This document shows positions 54,683 through 62,643 of a stretch of 64,000 nt of DNA, one piece after another. The stretch is from JAAZBA01 sp964461815 (lineage in GTDB: Bacteria; Bacillota; Clostridia; Oscillospirales; QAMX01). A program made the translations under genes and the position numbers. Under the pieces are notes generated by a model. The model was not told where the DNA came from, searched no databases, and saw only the letters and a program-made list of their open reading frames with translations. Numbering within the stretch: position 1 is the stretch's first letter; every line of letters starts with the position of its first letter. The DNA lies in contig CAYWVF010000006.1 of assembly GCA_964461815.1 (NCBI GenBank), forward strand, positions 61,069 through 125,068, read 5' to 3'.

Positions 54683-54711
54683 ATTATATCATTTTTCACT
54701 GTCGAAATCAA
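54683..54711 (-). promoter_or_regulatory. Sigma-A promoter of tRNA-Gly
   Basis: TTGATT (54706-54711), a 17-base spacer and TATAAT (54683-54688) on the minus strand, just past the stop of the SLH gene. Confidence 0.85.
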
Positions 54712-54718
54712 GTATTTT

Positions 54719-56488
54719 TTACTTGACTTCAAAAACTATGCACTTGTTCTCTGCATACTTATCTTCTCCGCTGTCATCACGGATGCCTATCGTCACATTC
54801 AGAGAATACACTCCGGGAGCCACTGTTTCGTCTGTGGTTAGCTGTCCGAATGTATCAAGATTATACATGTTGATGCTCATTATATCTCGTATCGAAAAAA
54901 GCTCAGACGGATAAATATTTTCACCTGATACGGTAAATGTAAATCCATCACTTACTTCGTTTCCATGCTCATCACATATATAATACATGCTTACCCAATT
55001 TGAAAAATCAGGATCGATCTTTAGGAGTCTGTTGATATCGAGAAGCTTAAGTCCTACGATCATAGCCCCATTTTGCTCAAGTGTTCCCATCTGTTCGGAC
55101 GGATATCCGTTGTGAGTAAGATCAAATGTACTATTGTTTACAAAATAGAGTGTGTTTGCAAAATACGCTTCTCTCTTTGCATCGTCATCCGATGCGAAGA
55201 GCATAAGTGCGGAATACGGCAGATTGCCTTTTTCCGATGCTTCACTGTACATCTTATCGATTATGTCGGTAACTCGAATAAAGCTTTGTCCGTTATTGTC
55301 GGTCTTGAGCTCGTAATTGCTCACATACACAGTGTCCTCAAAATTCAGCTCTTCATCACAGAACGAATAAGCCAATATAAGCTTAGACAGATCGACGTTG
55401 CTTCTGAAATATATGTAGCTTTCTATCTTTCCGTTCTCTATAGTTTTCATAAATGACATATCTTCTACTGTCATCTTATATGTGTAAACAGAATCAAGTG
55501 TGTATACAGCTACTCCACCGTTCACAAGCTCATACCTGTTATAATAAGGACTGCTGCTATTAAGCTCGCAAATGAGATAAAAGTCTGCCGGAACAGATGT
55601 TCTCGGAGCTGTATAAAGATTTATGGATATCGTATCCTCGGAATCGTATGTAAACGAATCAAACGGAAGCTCTCCCTGATCCATAAATTCTACATTATTC
55701 GGATTCTCAAATCTAAATGACATCACCGGCGCAAGTGCATTCAGCCAACCGTTAATATCATCGGAAGCAAGTCTTTCGAGACCCAATCCTCTGAATAAGC
55801 CCTTACCGCTTATATGAAATCCCTTAGGTGTGGGCTCGAGTGCGGAAACATGTGTTCCGAGATTTCCGCATTTTGTAACAAATACAGGTATCTTATCAAA
55901 CGAGTCGTGCATTGCCGCAAGTACTGTGGCAGCTTCGGCTCTTGTCATGCTTCTGTCACCGCTGAATGTATCGGAAATGAAGCTGTCAAAGAATCCGGAG
56001 CTTGCAGCAAACTCGACGCCCGACTGTGCCCAAGCAGGTACACTGCCGGAATCACTGTAAGAGCTTCTTCCCGTCGTTGTTTTCAGATCTATTACACGGC
56101 TCAGTATGAGTGCAGCCTGGTAGCGTGTCACAGGCTCGTTCGGTCGGAATGTATTATCCGTAAAGCCTGTTATAAAGCCATACGCTACAGCCGAGCTTAC
56201 ATGCTCATAATACCAGTCCTCATATTTCACATCGGAAAAATCAAGATTCATGAAATCATGAACGCCTAACGCTTCGCAAAGCATCTTACAGAACTGTGCT
56301 CTTGTCAGCGCCTGATCCGGTCTGAAGGTACCATCTGTAAAGCCGTTTATAAAGCCTATTTCAACTGCTCTGTTTATATTTTCTTCAAGCTTATGTCCGC
56401 TTGTATCCGAAAAATTACTTGCCTGAACAGAAATCGATATCGACAGCATCATAGCTAATGCTATTACTATAGCGACGATTTTTTTCAC
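54719..56488 (-). CDS. Secreted SLH-domain surface protein
   Basis: A 589-residue exported protein. The signal peptide covers about residues 1-23 (KKIVAIVIALAMMLSISISVQA). Three S-layer homology repeats follow at about 25-85, 86-150 and 150-210 (GFINGFTDGTFRPDQALTRA, GFITGFTDNTFRPNEPVTRY, and a divergent third, GFFDSFISDTFSGDRSMTRA). SLH domains bind pyruvylated secondary wall polymers. The remaining 380 residues are beta-rich and I cannot assign them to a family. It is the last gene of a three-gene unit. Confidence 0.9.
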   Translation of the reverse strand: MKKIVAIVIALAMMLSISISVQASNFSDTSGHKLEENINRAVEIGFINGFTDGTFRPDQALTRAQFCKMLCEALGVHDFMNLDFSDVKYEDWYYEHVSSAVAYGFITGFTDNTFRPNEPVTRYQAALILSRVIDLKTTTGRSSYSDSGSVPAWAQSGVEFAASSGFFDSFISDTFSGDRSMTRAEAATVLAAMHDSFDKIPVFVTKCGNLGTHVSALEPTPKGFHISGKGLFRGLGLERLASDDINGWLNALAPVMSFRFENPNNVEFMDQGELPFDSFTYDSEDTISINLYTAPRTSVPADFYLICELNSSSPYYNRYELVNGGVAVYTLDSVYTYKMTVEDMSFMKTIENGKIESYIYFRSNVDLSKLILAYSFCDEELNFEDTVYVSNYELKTDNNGQSFIRVTDIIDKMYSEASEKGNLPYSALMLFASDDDAKREAYFANTLYFVNNSTFDLTHNGYPSEQMGTLEQNGAMIVGLKLLDINRLLKIDPDFSNWVSMYYICDEHGNEVSDGFTFTVSGENIYPSELFSIRDIMSINMYNLDTFGQLTTDETVAPGVYSLNVTIGIRDDSGEDKYAENKCIVFEVK

Positions 56489-56503
56489 TGCTCTTCCTCC
56501 CTG

Positions 56504-56983
56504 TTATCCCTTGCCATTGTGAAGGCAATTATCTATGGCTATCGTAAATGCACAAAAGAATGCACTGTCAACTGTATCGGCTATATTCAGCTCATAGCAG
56601 TCCGACAGTTTAAACCATTCCTTACTTATGCTTCCGATAAACATATTATTCTTTAATATATCAAAATCCATGCCGAAAAGATCGCCCTTTATATCAAACT
56701 GACCGTACATGCTGTCAATTGTAAGTCTGGGAGAAAAGAAAGTAAATTCCTTTCGCATAGACGCACACAGACGATCTCCCTTATATATCTCATATACCGG
56801 CAAAAGACGGAACAGCTTCTGTTCTATGTAAAAAAGCTCCTGTCCACGCATATCATAAAGATGGATATGCGCTCCGAAGGTAAACACTTCGCTTTCCACA
56901 TGTATATACGGCACTCCGTCCTGATCTAATATATCATATTTATCACCGAGAGCAAATATACGTTGTCTAATATACAGCTTCAT
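56504..56983 (-). CDS. LURP-one-related (LOR) family protein
   Basis: A 159-residue single-domain protein of the LOR/YxjI beta-barrel family. MKLYIRQRIFALGDKYDILDQDG and the repeated beta-hairpin pattern (LYDMRGQELFYIEQKLF, MYGQFDIKGDLFGMDFDI) show it. LOR proteins have a tubby-like fold and unknown bacterial function. The ATG at 56983 has GGAG 8 bases upstream. It lies between a two-helix membrane protein and the SLH protein. Confidence 0.87.
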   Translation of the reverse strand: MKLYIRQRIFALGDKYDILDQDGVPYIHVESEVFTFGAHIHLYDMRGQELFYIEQKLFRLLPVYEIYKGDRLCASMRKEFTFFSPRLTIDSMYGQFDIKGDLFGMDFDILKNNMFIGSISKEWFKLSDCYELNIADTVDSAFFCAFTIAIDNCLHNGKG

Positions 56984-56994
56984 CGGGGATCTCC

Positions 56995-57315
56995 TCAATC
57001 ATCATTCGAGAAAAACAGCTTTATTACGACATATGCCGATGCAATTGCTGTGAAAATGCAAAATAACGGTGCAAGCTTCTTAAGCTTTTTTGAGAAATGT
57101 GCGCCTATGCTGATGCCCAGAGACAATATAGCAAGCTTAAAAACAGTGAAATCGAATATATCCAGTCCGGAAACCTTATCGAACTCTGTCTTTACTATAC
57201 CTTTTACCTTGTCCTTTACCACATCGCGATCCTCATAGAGCTTTACGCCCTTATGAACAAGATCCTTTCCTATATCCTGTGCAGCGTTTGCATATGCTAT
57301 TACTCTTTCATTCAT
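56995..57315 (-). CDS. Small membrane protein of unknown function
   Basis: A 106-residue protein. The N-terminal half is charged and probably helical (DIGKDLVHKGVKLYEDRDVVKDKVKG). Two hydrophobic segments follow (about 58-75 and 83-100), and the tail is acidic. Not recognised. No strong ribosome site is seen at 57315; the open frame extends four codons upstream. It is the first gene of the LOR-SLH unit. Confidence 0.65.
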   Translation of the reverse strand: MNERVIAYANAAQDIGKDLVHKGVKLYEDRDVVKDKVKGIVKTEFDKVSGLDIFDFTVFKLAILSLGISIGAHFSKKLKKLAPLFCIFTAIASAYVVIKLFFSNDD

Positions 57316-57441
57316 AATTACAACCACGCTTTATTATATATAAAGCTTTTCCTTTCTTTAGGTTTTATGCTGTTATTCCGCTAAATACGGCTTAAAACAC
57401 TCACCATCCATACAGATCGTTGTACCTCTCACACTGAGTAA

Positions 57442-57470
57442 ATAATATCACATTTGCCGCCTGTTGTCAC
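57442..57470 (-). promoter_or_regulatory. Probable promoter of the membrane protein-LOR-SLH unit
   Basis: GTGACA (57465-57470), a 17-base spacer and TATTAT (57442-57447) on the minus strand, giving a leader of about 115 bases. A GTTTTA/TAAAAC pairing occurs within the leader. Confidence 0.55.
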
Positions 57471-57497
57471 GTATTTTTCGAAAAATGAAATAAATTT

Positions 57498-58847
57498 TTA
57501 ACAAAAAAGCAATTTTGAGATATCTGTAACGTCTCCTGCTCCCATAGTTATGACAATATCCTTGTCGGATGCATGTTTTTTTATAAACTCCGCCGCTTCC
57601 TCAAAGCTTTCAATATATATGCCGTTTGCATCTTTCGCAAGCAACGCTTCATCTACACCGAGCCTGTCAGTCTCTCTTGCAGCGTATACGGGGAGCACGA
57701 CCGACACATCGCTCAGCTTCAATGCTGCTACGATATCATCATACAGCTCCTTTGTGCGTGAAAACGTATGCGGCTGAAATATGCATATTATACGTTCATA
57801 TCCCATTCTTCTTGCAGCGGTCAGAGTAGTTCTCATCTCCGTAGGATGATGGGCATAATCATCGACTACAAGAGCACCGTTGACTTCTCCCTTTACCTCA
57901 AAGCGTCTTGAAATGCCCTTAAAGCTATTCAGTCCCTTTATGATATGGTTTGCCTCAACACCTGCGGCACTCATGGCAGCAGCGGCGGCAAGTGCATTTC
58001 TCACATTATATTCTCCGGGTACGGATAATCTCACAGTTCCGACATTTTTTCCGTACATCATAAGCTCAAACACAGGAAAGCCGCCATTAAAGCTCATATT
58101 CGATGATGTTATATCTCCACCGTCAATGCCAAACCACAGCACCTTTCTGTCGATACATTCCAGCGTAGCCCTGACATTTGCATCATCAAAGTTTGCCGCT
58201 ACGACACCGTCCTGCGGAACCAGCTCCGCAAAGCGTCTAAATGACGCTTTTATATCGTCAATGCCCTTAAAGAAATCCAGGTGATCCTCTTCTATATTAT
58301 TTATAAGTGCCACTGTCGGAAAAAAGCTGAGAAATGAATTGCAATATTCGCACGATTCAGCGATAAACATATTTCTTTTATCCGTTATCCGCACAGTTCC
58401 ATCGATTATCGGAAGACCTGCGCCAATCATTACTCCCGGCTCTTCTCCCGCTTCAAGTGCTATATGCGTACAAAAGCCCGTAGTACTGCTTTTCCCGTGT
58501 GTACCGGATATGCATATACGCTTATCAAACTCTTTCATTATAAATCCCCACGCCTCAGGGCGATCATATATTGGGATCTTAAGCTCGTTCGCCTTGATCA
58601 TCTCGGGTGTGTCCAGCTTAACTGCCGCCGTGCGAATTATAAGATCCGCACCTATTATATTGTCTGCATTATGTCCTATAAATATTTCAGCTCCGTTTTT
58701 GCGAAGCTTTTCCGTAGCTGCATTTTCATGCCAGTCATATCCCGAAACATTGTGTCCCATATGGATAAGCGTCAAGGCAAGTGCGCTCATAGACACTCCG
58801 CCGATACCTGCCAAAAATATATTTTTCTTTCCGCCGAGATCTATCAT
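57498..58847 (-). CDS. murC: UDP-N-acetylmuramate--L-alanine ligase
   Basis: Adds L-alanine to UDP-MurNAc in peptidoglycan synthesis. The 449-residue protein has the UDP-binding FLAGIGGVSMSALA motif (about 10-23). The P-loop SGTHGKSSTTG is near 114-124. CEYCNSF, NIEEDHLDFF and DDYAHHPTEM mark the central and C-terminal ligase domains. The ATG at 58847 has GAGG 8 bases upstream. It stands outside the usual division/cell-wall cluster. Confidence 0.96.
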   Translation of the reverse strand: MIDLGGKKNIFLAGIGGVSMSALALTLIHMGHNVSGYDWHENAATEKLRKNGAEIFIGHNADNIIGADLIIRTAAVKLDTPEMIKANELKIPIYDRPEAWGFIMKEFDKRICISGTHGKSSTTGFCTHIALEAGEEPGVMIGAGLPIIDGTVRITDKRNMFIAESCEYCNSFLSFFPTVALINNIEEDHLDFFKGIDDIKASFRRFAELVPQDGVVAANFDDANVRATLECIDRKVLWFGIDGGDITSSNMSFNGGFPVFELMMYGKNVGTVRLSVPGEYNVRNALAAAAAMSAAGVEANHIIKGLNSFKGISRRFEVKGEVNGALVVDDYAHHPTEMRTTLTAARRMGYERIICIFQPHTFSRTKELYDDIVAALKLSDVSVVLPVYAARETDRLGVDEALLAKDANGIYIESFEEAAEFIKKHASDKDIVITMGAGDVTDISKLLFC

Positions 58848-58962
58848 AACCATAACCTCTCTTTACTTGTCCTGATATTTAAATGATGCTACATGTATTA
58901 TTATGCTGATATTGGATAAAAATATAATCAATAATCTAATCAAATAAAAAGGACTGGTCACA

Positions 58963-59238
58963 ATGAAACTTACAGACATAAAAATGCGATTTGTATCAAC
59001 AGATTCAAGGCTTAAAGCCATCGCAACTCTCACCTTCGATGACGAATTTGTCGTACATGACGTTAAGGTCATCGGCTTGGACGACAGATTATTTTTAGCA
59101 ATGCCTTCAAGGCGTATGCCGAACGGAACCTATCGTGACATCGCACATCCTATAAATCGCAATATGCGTGAAAGGCTCGAATACGAAGTCCTTGGAGAAT
59201 ACGAAAAGCTGCTCTTAACAAATGCAGATGTGATTTGA
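58963..59238 (+). CDS. spoVG: SpoVG, RNA-binding regulator of septation
   Basis: A 91-residue SpoVG. MKLTDIKMRFVSTDSRLKAIATLTFDDEFVVHDVKVI and LAMPSRRMPNGTYRDIAHPI are diagnostic. SpoVG is known as a sporulation-linked nucleic-acid-binding regulator. AAAGGA lies about 9 bases before the ATG. It is divergent from murC, and its stop codon abuts the stop of the convergent HAD gene with no base between. Confidence 0.96.
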   Translation: MKLTDIKMRFVSTDSRLKAIATLTFDDEFVVHDVKVIGLDDRLFLAMPSRRMPNGTYRDIAHPINRNMRERLEYEVLGEYEKLLLTNADVI

Positions 59239-60015
59239 TCAGTCATCTGCTATATCACCGACTCCGTTAAGCACCAATCTCGGTCTGTATGGGAAATTCG
59301 GAAGATCCTTTTCAGCCGTAACGCCGGAAAGCACGAGTATAGGATCCAGGCCCGATTCTATACCGGCAATGATATCTGTATCCATTCTATCGCCTATCAT
59401 AGCTGCATCCTCTGAATGGACCTCAAGAAGTCTTATGCCTGTACGCATCATAAGAGGATTCGGCTTACCAACGAAGTATGCACCCTTACCTGTAGCAAGC
59501 TCTATAGGTGCAATAAGCGCACGACATGCCGGTATTATACCTGTTTCGGACGGTCCGGTAAGATCGGTATTTGTACCTATAAGCTTTGCGCCCTTGTTTA
59601 CAAGCGAAACAGCCTTAAGTATGCTCTCGTAATTATAATTCTGGGCTTCGCCGACTACAACGTAGTCTGGATTCACATCGTTCATAGTGATCCCTGCATC
59701 ATAAAGAGCATTAAGAAGTCCCGGTGCACCGATAACATATGCGCTGCAGCCCGGTGCCTGTGAGCTTATAAATTTCGCCGTAGCCAATGCGCTTGTATAA
59801 AAATGAGTTTCATCAACATCCAGACCCATGCGTGCAAGCTTCTGCTTAAGCTCTCTTGGTGAGCGTTCGCTGGAATTTGTGAGGAACAGGAATTTCTTGT
59901 TATTTTTCTTCAGCCATTCCACAAATTCATACACACCTGGAAGCAGACGGTTTCCGTGATATATAACACCGTCCATATCGCAAATAAATCCGCTCTTTTT
60001 TCTCAATGATTCCAT
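59239..60015 (-). CDS. HAD-superfamily phosphatase, NagD/AraL type
   Basis: A 258-residue HAD phosphatase with a C2 cap. The nucleophile motif is CDMDGVIYHGNRLLPG, with D13 and D15. FLTNSSERSPRELKQKL is motif II, GKPNPLMM supplies the Lys, and MIGDRMDTDIIAG supplies the metal-binding aspartates. Relatives dephosphorylate small sugar phosphates or nucleotides. The promoter is at 60107-60136. It is divergent from the cyclase-AAC(3) unit. Confidence 0.92.
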   Translation of the reverse strand: MESLRKKSGFICDMDGVIYHGNRLLPGVYEFVEWLKKNNKKFLFLTNSSERSPRELKQKLARMGLDVDETHFYTSALATAKFISSQAPGCSAYVIGAPGLLNALYDAGITMNDVNPDYVVVGEAQNYNYESILKAVSLVNKGAKLIGTNTDLTGPSETGIIPACRALIAPIELATGKGAYFVGKPNPLMMRTGIRLLEVHSEDAAMIGDRMDTDIIAGIESGLDPILVLSGVTAEKDLPNFPYRPRLVLNGVGDIADD

Positions 60016-60106
60016 AAATTAATTCCTTTCTGTGGCTTTCTAACCACACAGCATATAAAGCTGTTGACAGTCCTTCTGTCTTTTTTATTATTTTCAGTAC
60101 GTCTAT

Positions 60107-60136
60107 ATTATACCACAACAGATCCGCACACGTCAA
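60107..60136 (-). promoter_or_regulatory. Sigma-A promoter of the HAD gene
   Basis: TTGACG (60131-60136), an 18-base spacer and TATAAT (60107-60112) on the minus strand. Confidence 0.75.
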
Positions 60137-60160
60137 TCTTCAATATATAGCGTATTTAAC

Positions 60161-60189
60161 TTGAAATACGCTCCAAATCGTGATATAAT
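60161..60189 (+). promoter_or_regulatory. Sigma-A promoter of the cyclase-AAC(3)-TIM barrel operon
   Basis: TTGAAA (60161-60166), a 17-base spacer and TATAAT (60184-60189), 32 bases before the first ATG. Confidence 0.88.
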
Positions 60190-60221
60190 TATTGATAATC
60201 ACGTTTTTAGGAGGTTTTGCC

Positions 60222-60896
60222 ATGCGTATAACCGATATCACGGGGGAAATACGAGATAACATGAGCGGTCTGCCCTATCCGTTTCCCGAATTTCATCTCA
60301 CCGAGCTGCCTCAGCCGGACTGGGTAGACGGCAAGGTTTATTGTGAGATCTTCGAAGGTCTCCACTCCCAAACAGGAACATACATAGAAACTCCTGCACA
60401 TTTCTACGGAAACGACAACTGCTACTTAATGAATGACGTACCTCTTGAAAAACTTGTCAATATCCCCGTTAGCATTCTGACTCTCGAGCCTACACAGTTT
60501 GAGAAAGATGGACGTATGCCTATCACAGCTGAAATGCTCTCAAGCACTAAGGGCGCTGACTTCATATGCGAAGGCGATGCAATACTTATAAATACTTCCT
60601 TTGATATACACTGGATGGAAAGCGATTATATTGATCGCTCACCGTTTATAACAAAGGATGCCATGCAGTGGCTTATCTCAAAAAAGCCGTCTATTTTAGG
60701 CTCCGACTTCCCAAGATGGGAAAACATGGATAACCCCGAGGGTATATTCCCCATCTTCTACGCAGCCGACATACTCATGCTTGCTCCTGTGGTAAATCTC
60801 AGAGCTGTAAAAAGTGAACGAGCTTCTTTAACTGTTCTACCTCTGAAGATACCCGGAACGAGCTGCATCCCATGCAGAGCTATAATTACAGAATAA
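60222..60896 (+). CDS. Cyclase/kynurenine formamidase-fold protein with altered metal motif
   Basis: A 224-residue protein of the cyclase (PF04199-type) family. The usual metal motif HxGTHxDxPxH reads QTGTYIETPAHF at about residues 50-61, so two histidines and an aspartate are replaced by Gln50, Tyr54 and Glu56. The first His48 and last His60 remain. The rest is family-like: AILINTSFDIHW, then GSDFPRWEN in place of the GxDxxSxD loop. The ATG at 60222 has GGAGG 7 bases upstream. It may use another metal or have lost hydrolase activity. Confidence 0.82.
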   Translation: MRITDITGEIRDNMSGLPYPFPEFHLTELPQPDWVDGKVYCEIFEGLHSQTGTYIETPAHFYGNDNCYLMNDVPLEKLVNIPVSILTLEPTQFEKDGRMPITAEMLSSTKGADFICEGDAILINTSFDIHWMESDYIDRSPFITKDAMQWLISKKPSILGSDFPRWENMDNPEGIFPIFYAADILMLAPVVNLRAVKSERASLTVLPLKIPGTSCIPCRAIITE

Positions 60897-60953
60897 CTAT
60901 TGTTTTCTTACGCAATAGCACTCGATCTTAAAGAAAGGAAAGCACTTTGCAAA

Positions 60954-61805
60954 ATGATAACATATAATGACGTTCGTCTGTCGCTTGAGCTGATGGACAT
61001 AAAAAAAGGCGACACACTCCTTATGCACAGCGCACTCACCTCTATCGGTCCTGTTGATGGCGGAGCCGACACAATTATTGACGCTTTTATCGATGCTGTC
61101 GGTGAAGACGGCACTATAATCATGTCAACTCTTACAGGCTGGGGTTCGCCCTTTGACGCTGCAACGTCTCCCAGTGCTGTAGGCTATATATCGGAGGTAT
61201 TTCGCAGACGTCCGGGTGTGCTTAGAAGCCTTCACCCTGTACACTCCGTCGCCGCTTACGGTAAAAATGCAGAGTACATAGTGTCCGGTCACGAAAGCTG
61301 TGAGACCGGCTGCGGCGAGGGTACTCCGTATCTCAAGCTCATCGAGCTCGGCGGTAAGGCAATACTTTTAGGTGTAGATATGGACAGAAATACCATAATG
61401 CATTCACTTGAGGAAGCTATTGACGCTAAATATCTTCACACACTGGATATCCCCGCACCTACATATCGTCCCGACGATAAATTTTTTACATTGAAGAAGT
61501 TCCCTCCCGGACACCGTGATTTTCTCCGCATAACACCTGAGCTGAGGAAGCGCGATCTTCTGGTTGAGGGCAAGATCGGTCAGGCTATGGTAAAGGTAAT
61601 CGACATTCGCGGACTGTTTGACTATGCTGTACCGATGCTCAAGAAGGATCCTCTGTTCTTTATCTGCGAGAATGAGCACTGCAATTCCTGTCATTGGTCC
61701 AGACTTATGTATACCGATAAGGAAATCGATTATGACATGTATACGCATAATAAATGCACCGATCCGACGTGCGAGGTCTGCGTAGTAGTAAAGGAGGAGC
61801 GATAA
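60954..61805 (+). CDS. AAC(3)-family N-acetyltransferase-like protein with cysteine tail
   Basis: A 283-residue protein of the antibiotic N(3)-acetyltransferase family. LLMHSALTSIGPVDGGADTII is near 22-42, KLIELGGKAILLGV near 128-141, and H150 is in TIMHSLEE at the catalytic-His position. The last 50 residues add six cysteines (C238, C243, C246, C268, C273, C276; CENEHCNSCHW and CTDPTCEVC) not found in the drug-resistance enzymes. Many chromosomal homologues act on other substrates, so resistance should not be assumed. The frame is open from 60900, but the ATG at 60954 starts the family homology; AGGAAAG lies about 11 bases upstream. Confidence 0.85.
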   Translation: MITYNDVRLSLELMDIKKGDTLLMHSALTSIGPVDGGADTIIDAFIDAVGEDGTIIMSTLTGWGSPFDAATSPSAVGYISEVFRRRPGVLRSLHPVHSVAAYGKNAEYIVSGHESCETGCGEGTPYLKLIELGGKAILLGVDMDRNTIMHSLEEAIDAKYLHTLDIPAPTYRPDDKFFTLKKFPPGHRDFLRITPELRKRDLLVEGKIGQAMVKVIDIRGLFDYAVPMLKKDPLFFICENEHCNSCHWSRLMYTDKEIDYDMYTHNKCTDPTCEVCVVVKEER

Positions 61806-61806
61806 T

Positions 61807-62526
61807 ATGTATAATTTCAGTATTAAGCCTCTGGACAATTTGTCATTTGCCGATAAATTGAGTCTTTTATATGACCTCCGCATTACAAATCTTGAGCTGT
61901 ACGATAATATCGACGGTGTGAAATTTTCCGATATGAGCGGAGCTCAGATCCAGGCTGCACGTGAAGCGCTCATTGACTCGAACATCAAATTGATCTGTGC
62001 TGATGCGGCTTTCGGTGACGAACTCAAGCTCACAGCAAGGAATCTTCTTGCTTTAGGCTGTAAATATATCAAAATATGTGTTCCCGAGACTGCATCCGGC
62101 GATGAGATCAATACATACATCAAATCTCAGTCCGTTATTGCTGCTTCCTTTGGGATCAGCATAGTCATAGAAAACAATGCAAAAACAGCTCTGTCATTCG
62201 ATGAGAATATCACAAATATCATCAAGGATACAACTGCTCAAATGATATTCAATCCTTATGAATTTGTAAGATTACAGCGTCATCCTTTTTTCCATATGTT
62301 CTACTCCAGTAAGCTGAAGAACAGGATCATTATGCTCCGTGCAAACGATGGTCTCTATTCAACCATGCAGCGTATGCCGCTGGCTCACGGAAACAGTGAG
62401 ATAAAGGAGACAGCATCCATACTGCTTGCACGTTCATTTGACGGATATTTCTCCTTTGTGCAGTTCGAGGATGAGGACATCAAACGTTGGATCGCTGATT
62501 TTAAGGAGCTCCTGAAGGCGATGTAG
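61807..62526 (+). CDS. Xylose-isomerase-like TIM-barrel protein
   Basis: A 239-residue sugar phosphate isomerase/epimerase-fold protein, shorter than the usual 260-300. LRITNLELYD carries the first Glu. IVIENNAKTALSFDENITNII holds a Glu-Asn pair, and QMIFNPYEFVRLQ replaces the typical D-x-x-H region. The usual metal ligands are thus only partly present. A GGAGG-type site (AAGGAGGAG) overlaps the AAC(3) stop, so the two are translationally coupled. Confidence 0.8.
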   Translation: MYNFSIKPLDNLSFADKLSLLYDLRITNLELYDNIDGVKFSDMSGAQIQAAREALIDSNIKLICADAAFGDELKLTARNLLALGCKYIKICVPETASGDEINTYIKSQSVIAASFGISIVIENNAKTALSFDENITNIIKDTTAQMIFNPYEFVRLQRHPFFHMFYSSKLKNRIIMLRANDGLYSTMQRMPLAHGNSEIKETASILLARSFDGYFSFVQFEDEDIKRWIADFKELLKAM

Positions 62527-62555
62527 TATCGGTTAGCAAGATTGATACTTTTTTT
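62525..62555 (+). terminator. Terminator of the cyclase-AAC(3)-TIM barrel operon
   Basis: AGTATC (62525-62530) pairs with GATACT (62544-62549), extended inward by wobble pairs, and is followed by a T run (62549-62555). Confidence 0.8.
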
Positions 62556-62569
62556 CGCAATAATCGTCA

Positions 62570-62598
62570 TTGATTTATCATTTATGCGATGATATAAT
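62570..62598 (+). promoter_or_regulatory. Sigma-A promoter of the Gfo/Idh/MocA gene
   Basis: TTGATT (62570-62575), a 17-base spacer and TATAAT (62593-62598), 45 bases before the ATG. Confidence 0.85.
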
Positions 62599-62643
62599 TC
62601 TTATGAAATCATACAGGATTATTATGAAAGGAACGTACCGAAA

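Noticed and set aside
57360..57420. A 12-codon open frame (MDGECFKPYLAE) on the minus strand in the leader of the LOR-SLH unit, possibly a leader peptide
   Set aside because: No ribosome site precedes its ATG and no run of regulatory codons is present; it is expected by chance at this length.
57471..57484. ATTTTTCGAAAAAT palindrome as the murC terminator
   Set aside because: The stem is almost all A-T, the loop is effectively absent and no separate T tract follows; stability would be low.
60954..61805. Calling the AAC(3)-like gene an aminoglycoside resistance determinant
   Set aside because: It is chromosomal, in a metabolic operon, with a divergent cysteine tail and no mobile-element context. 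Family membership alone does not show drug acetylation.
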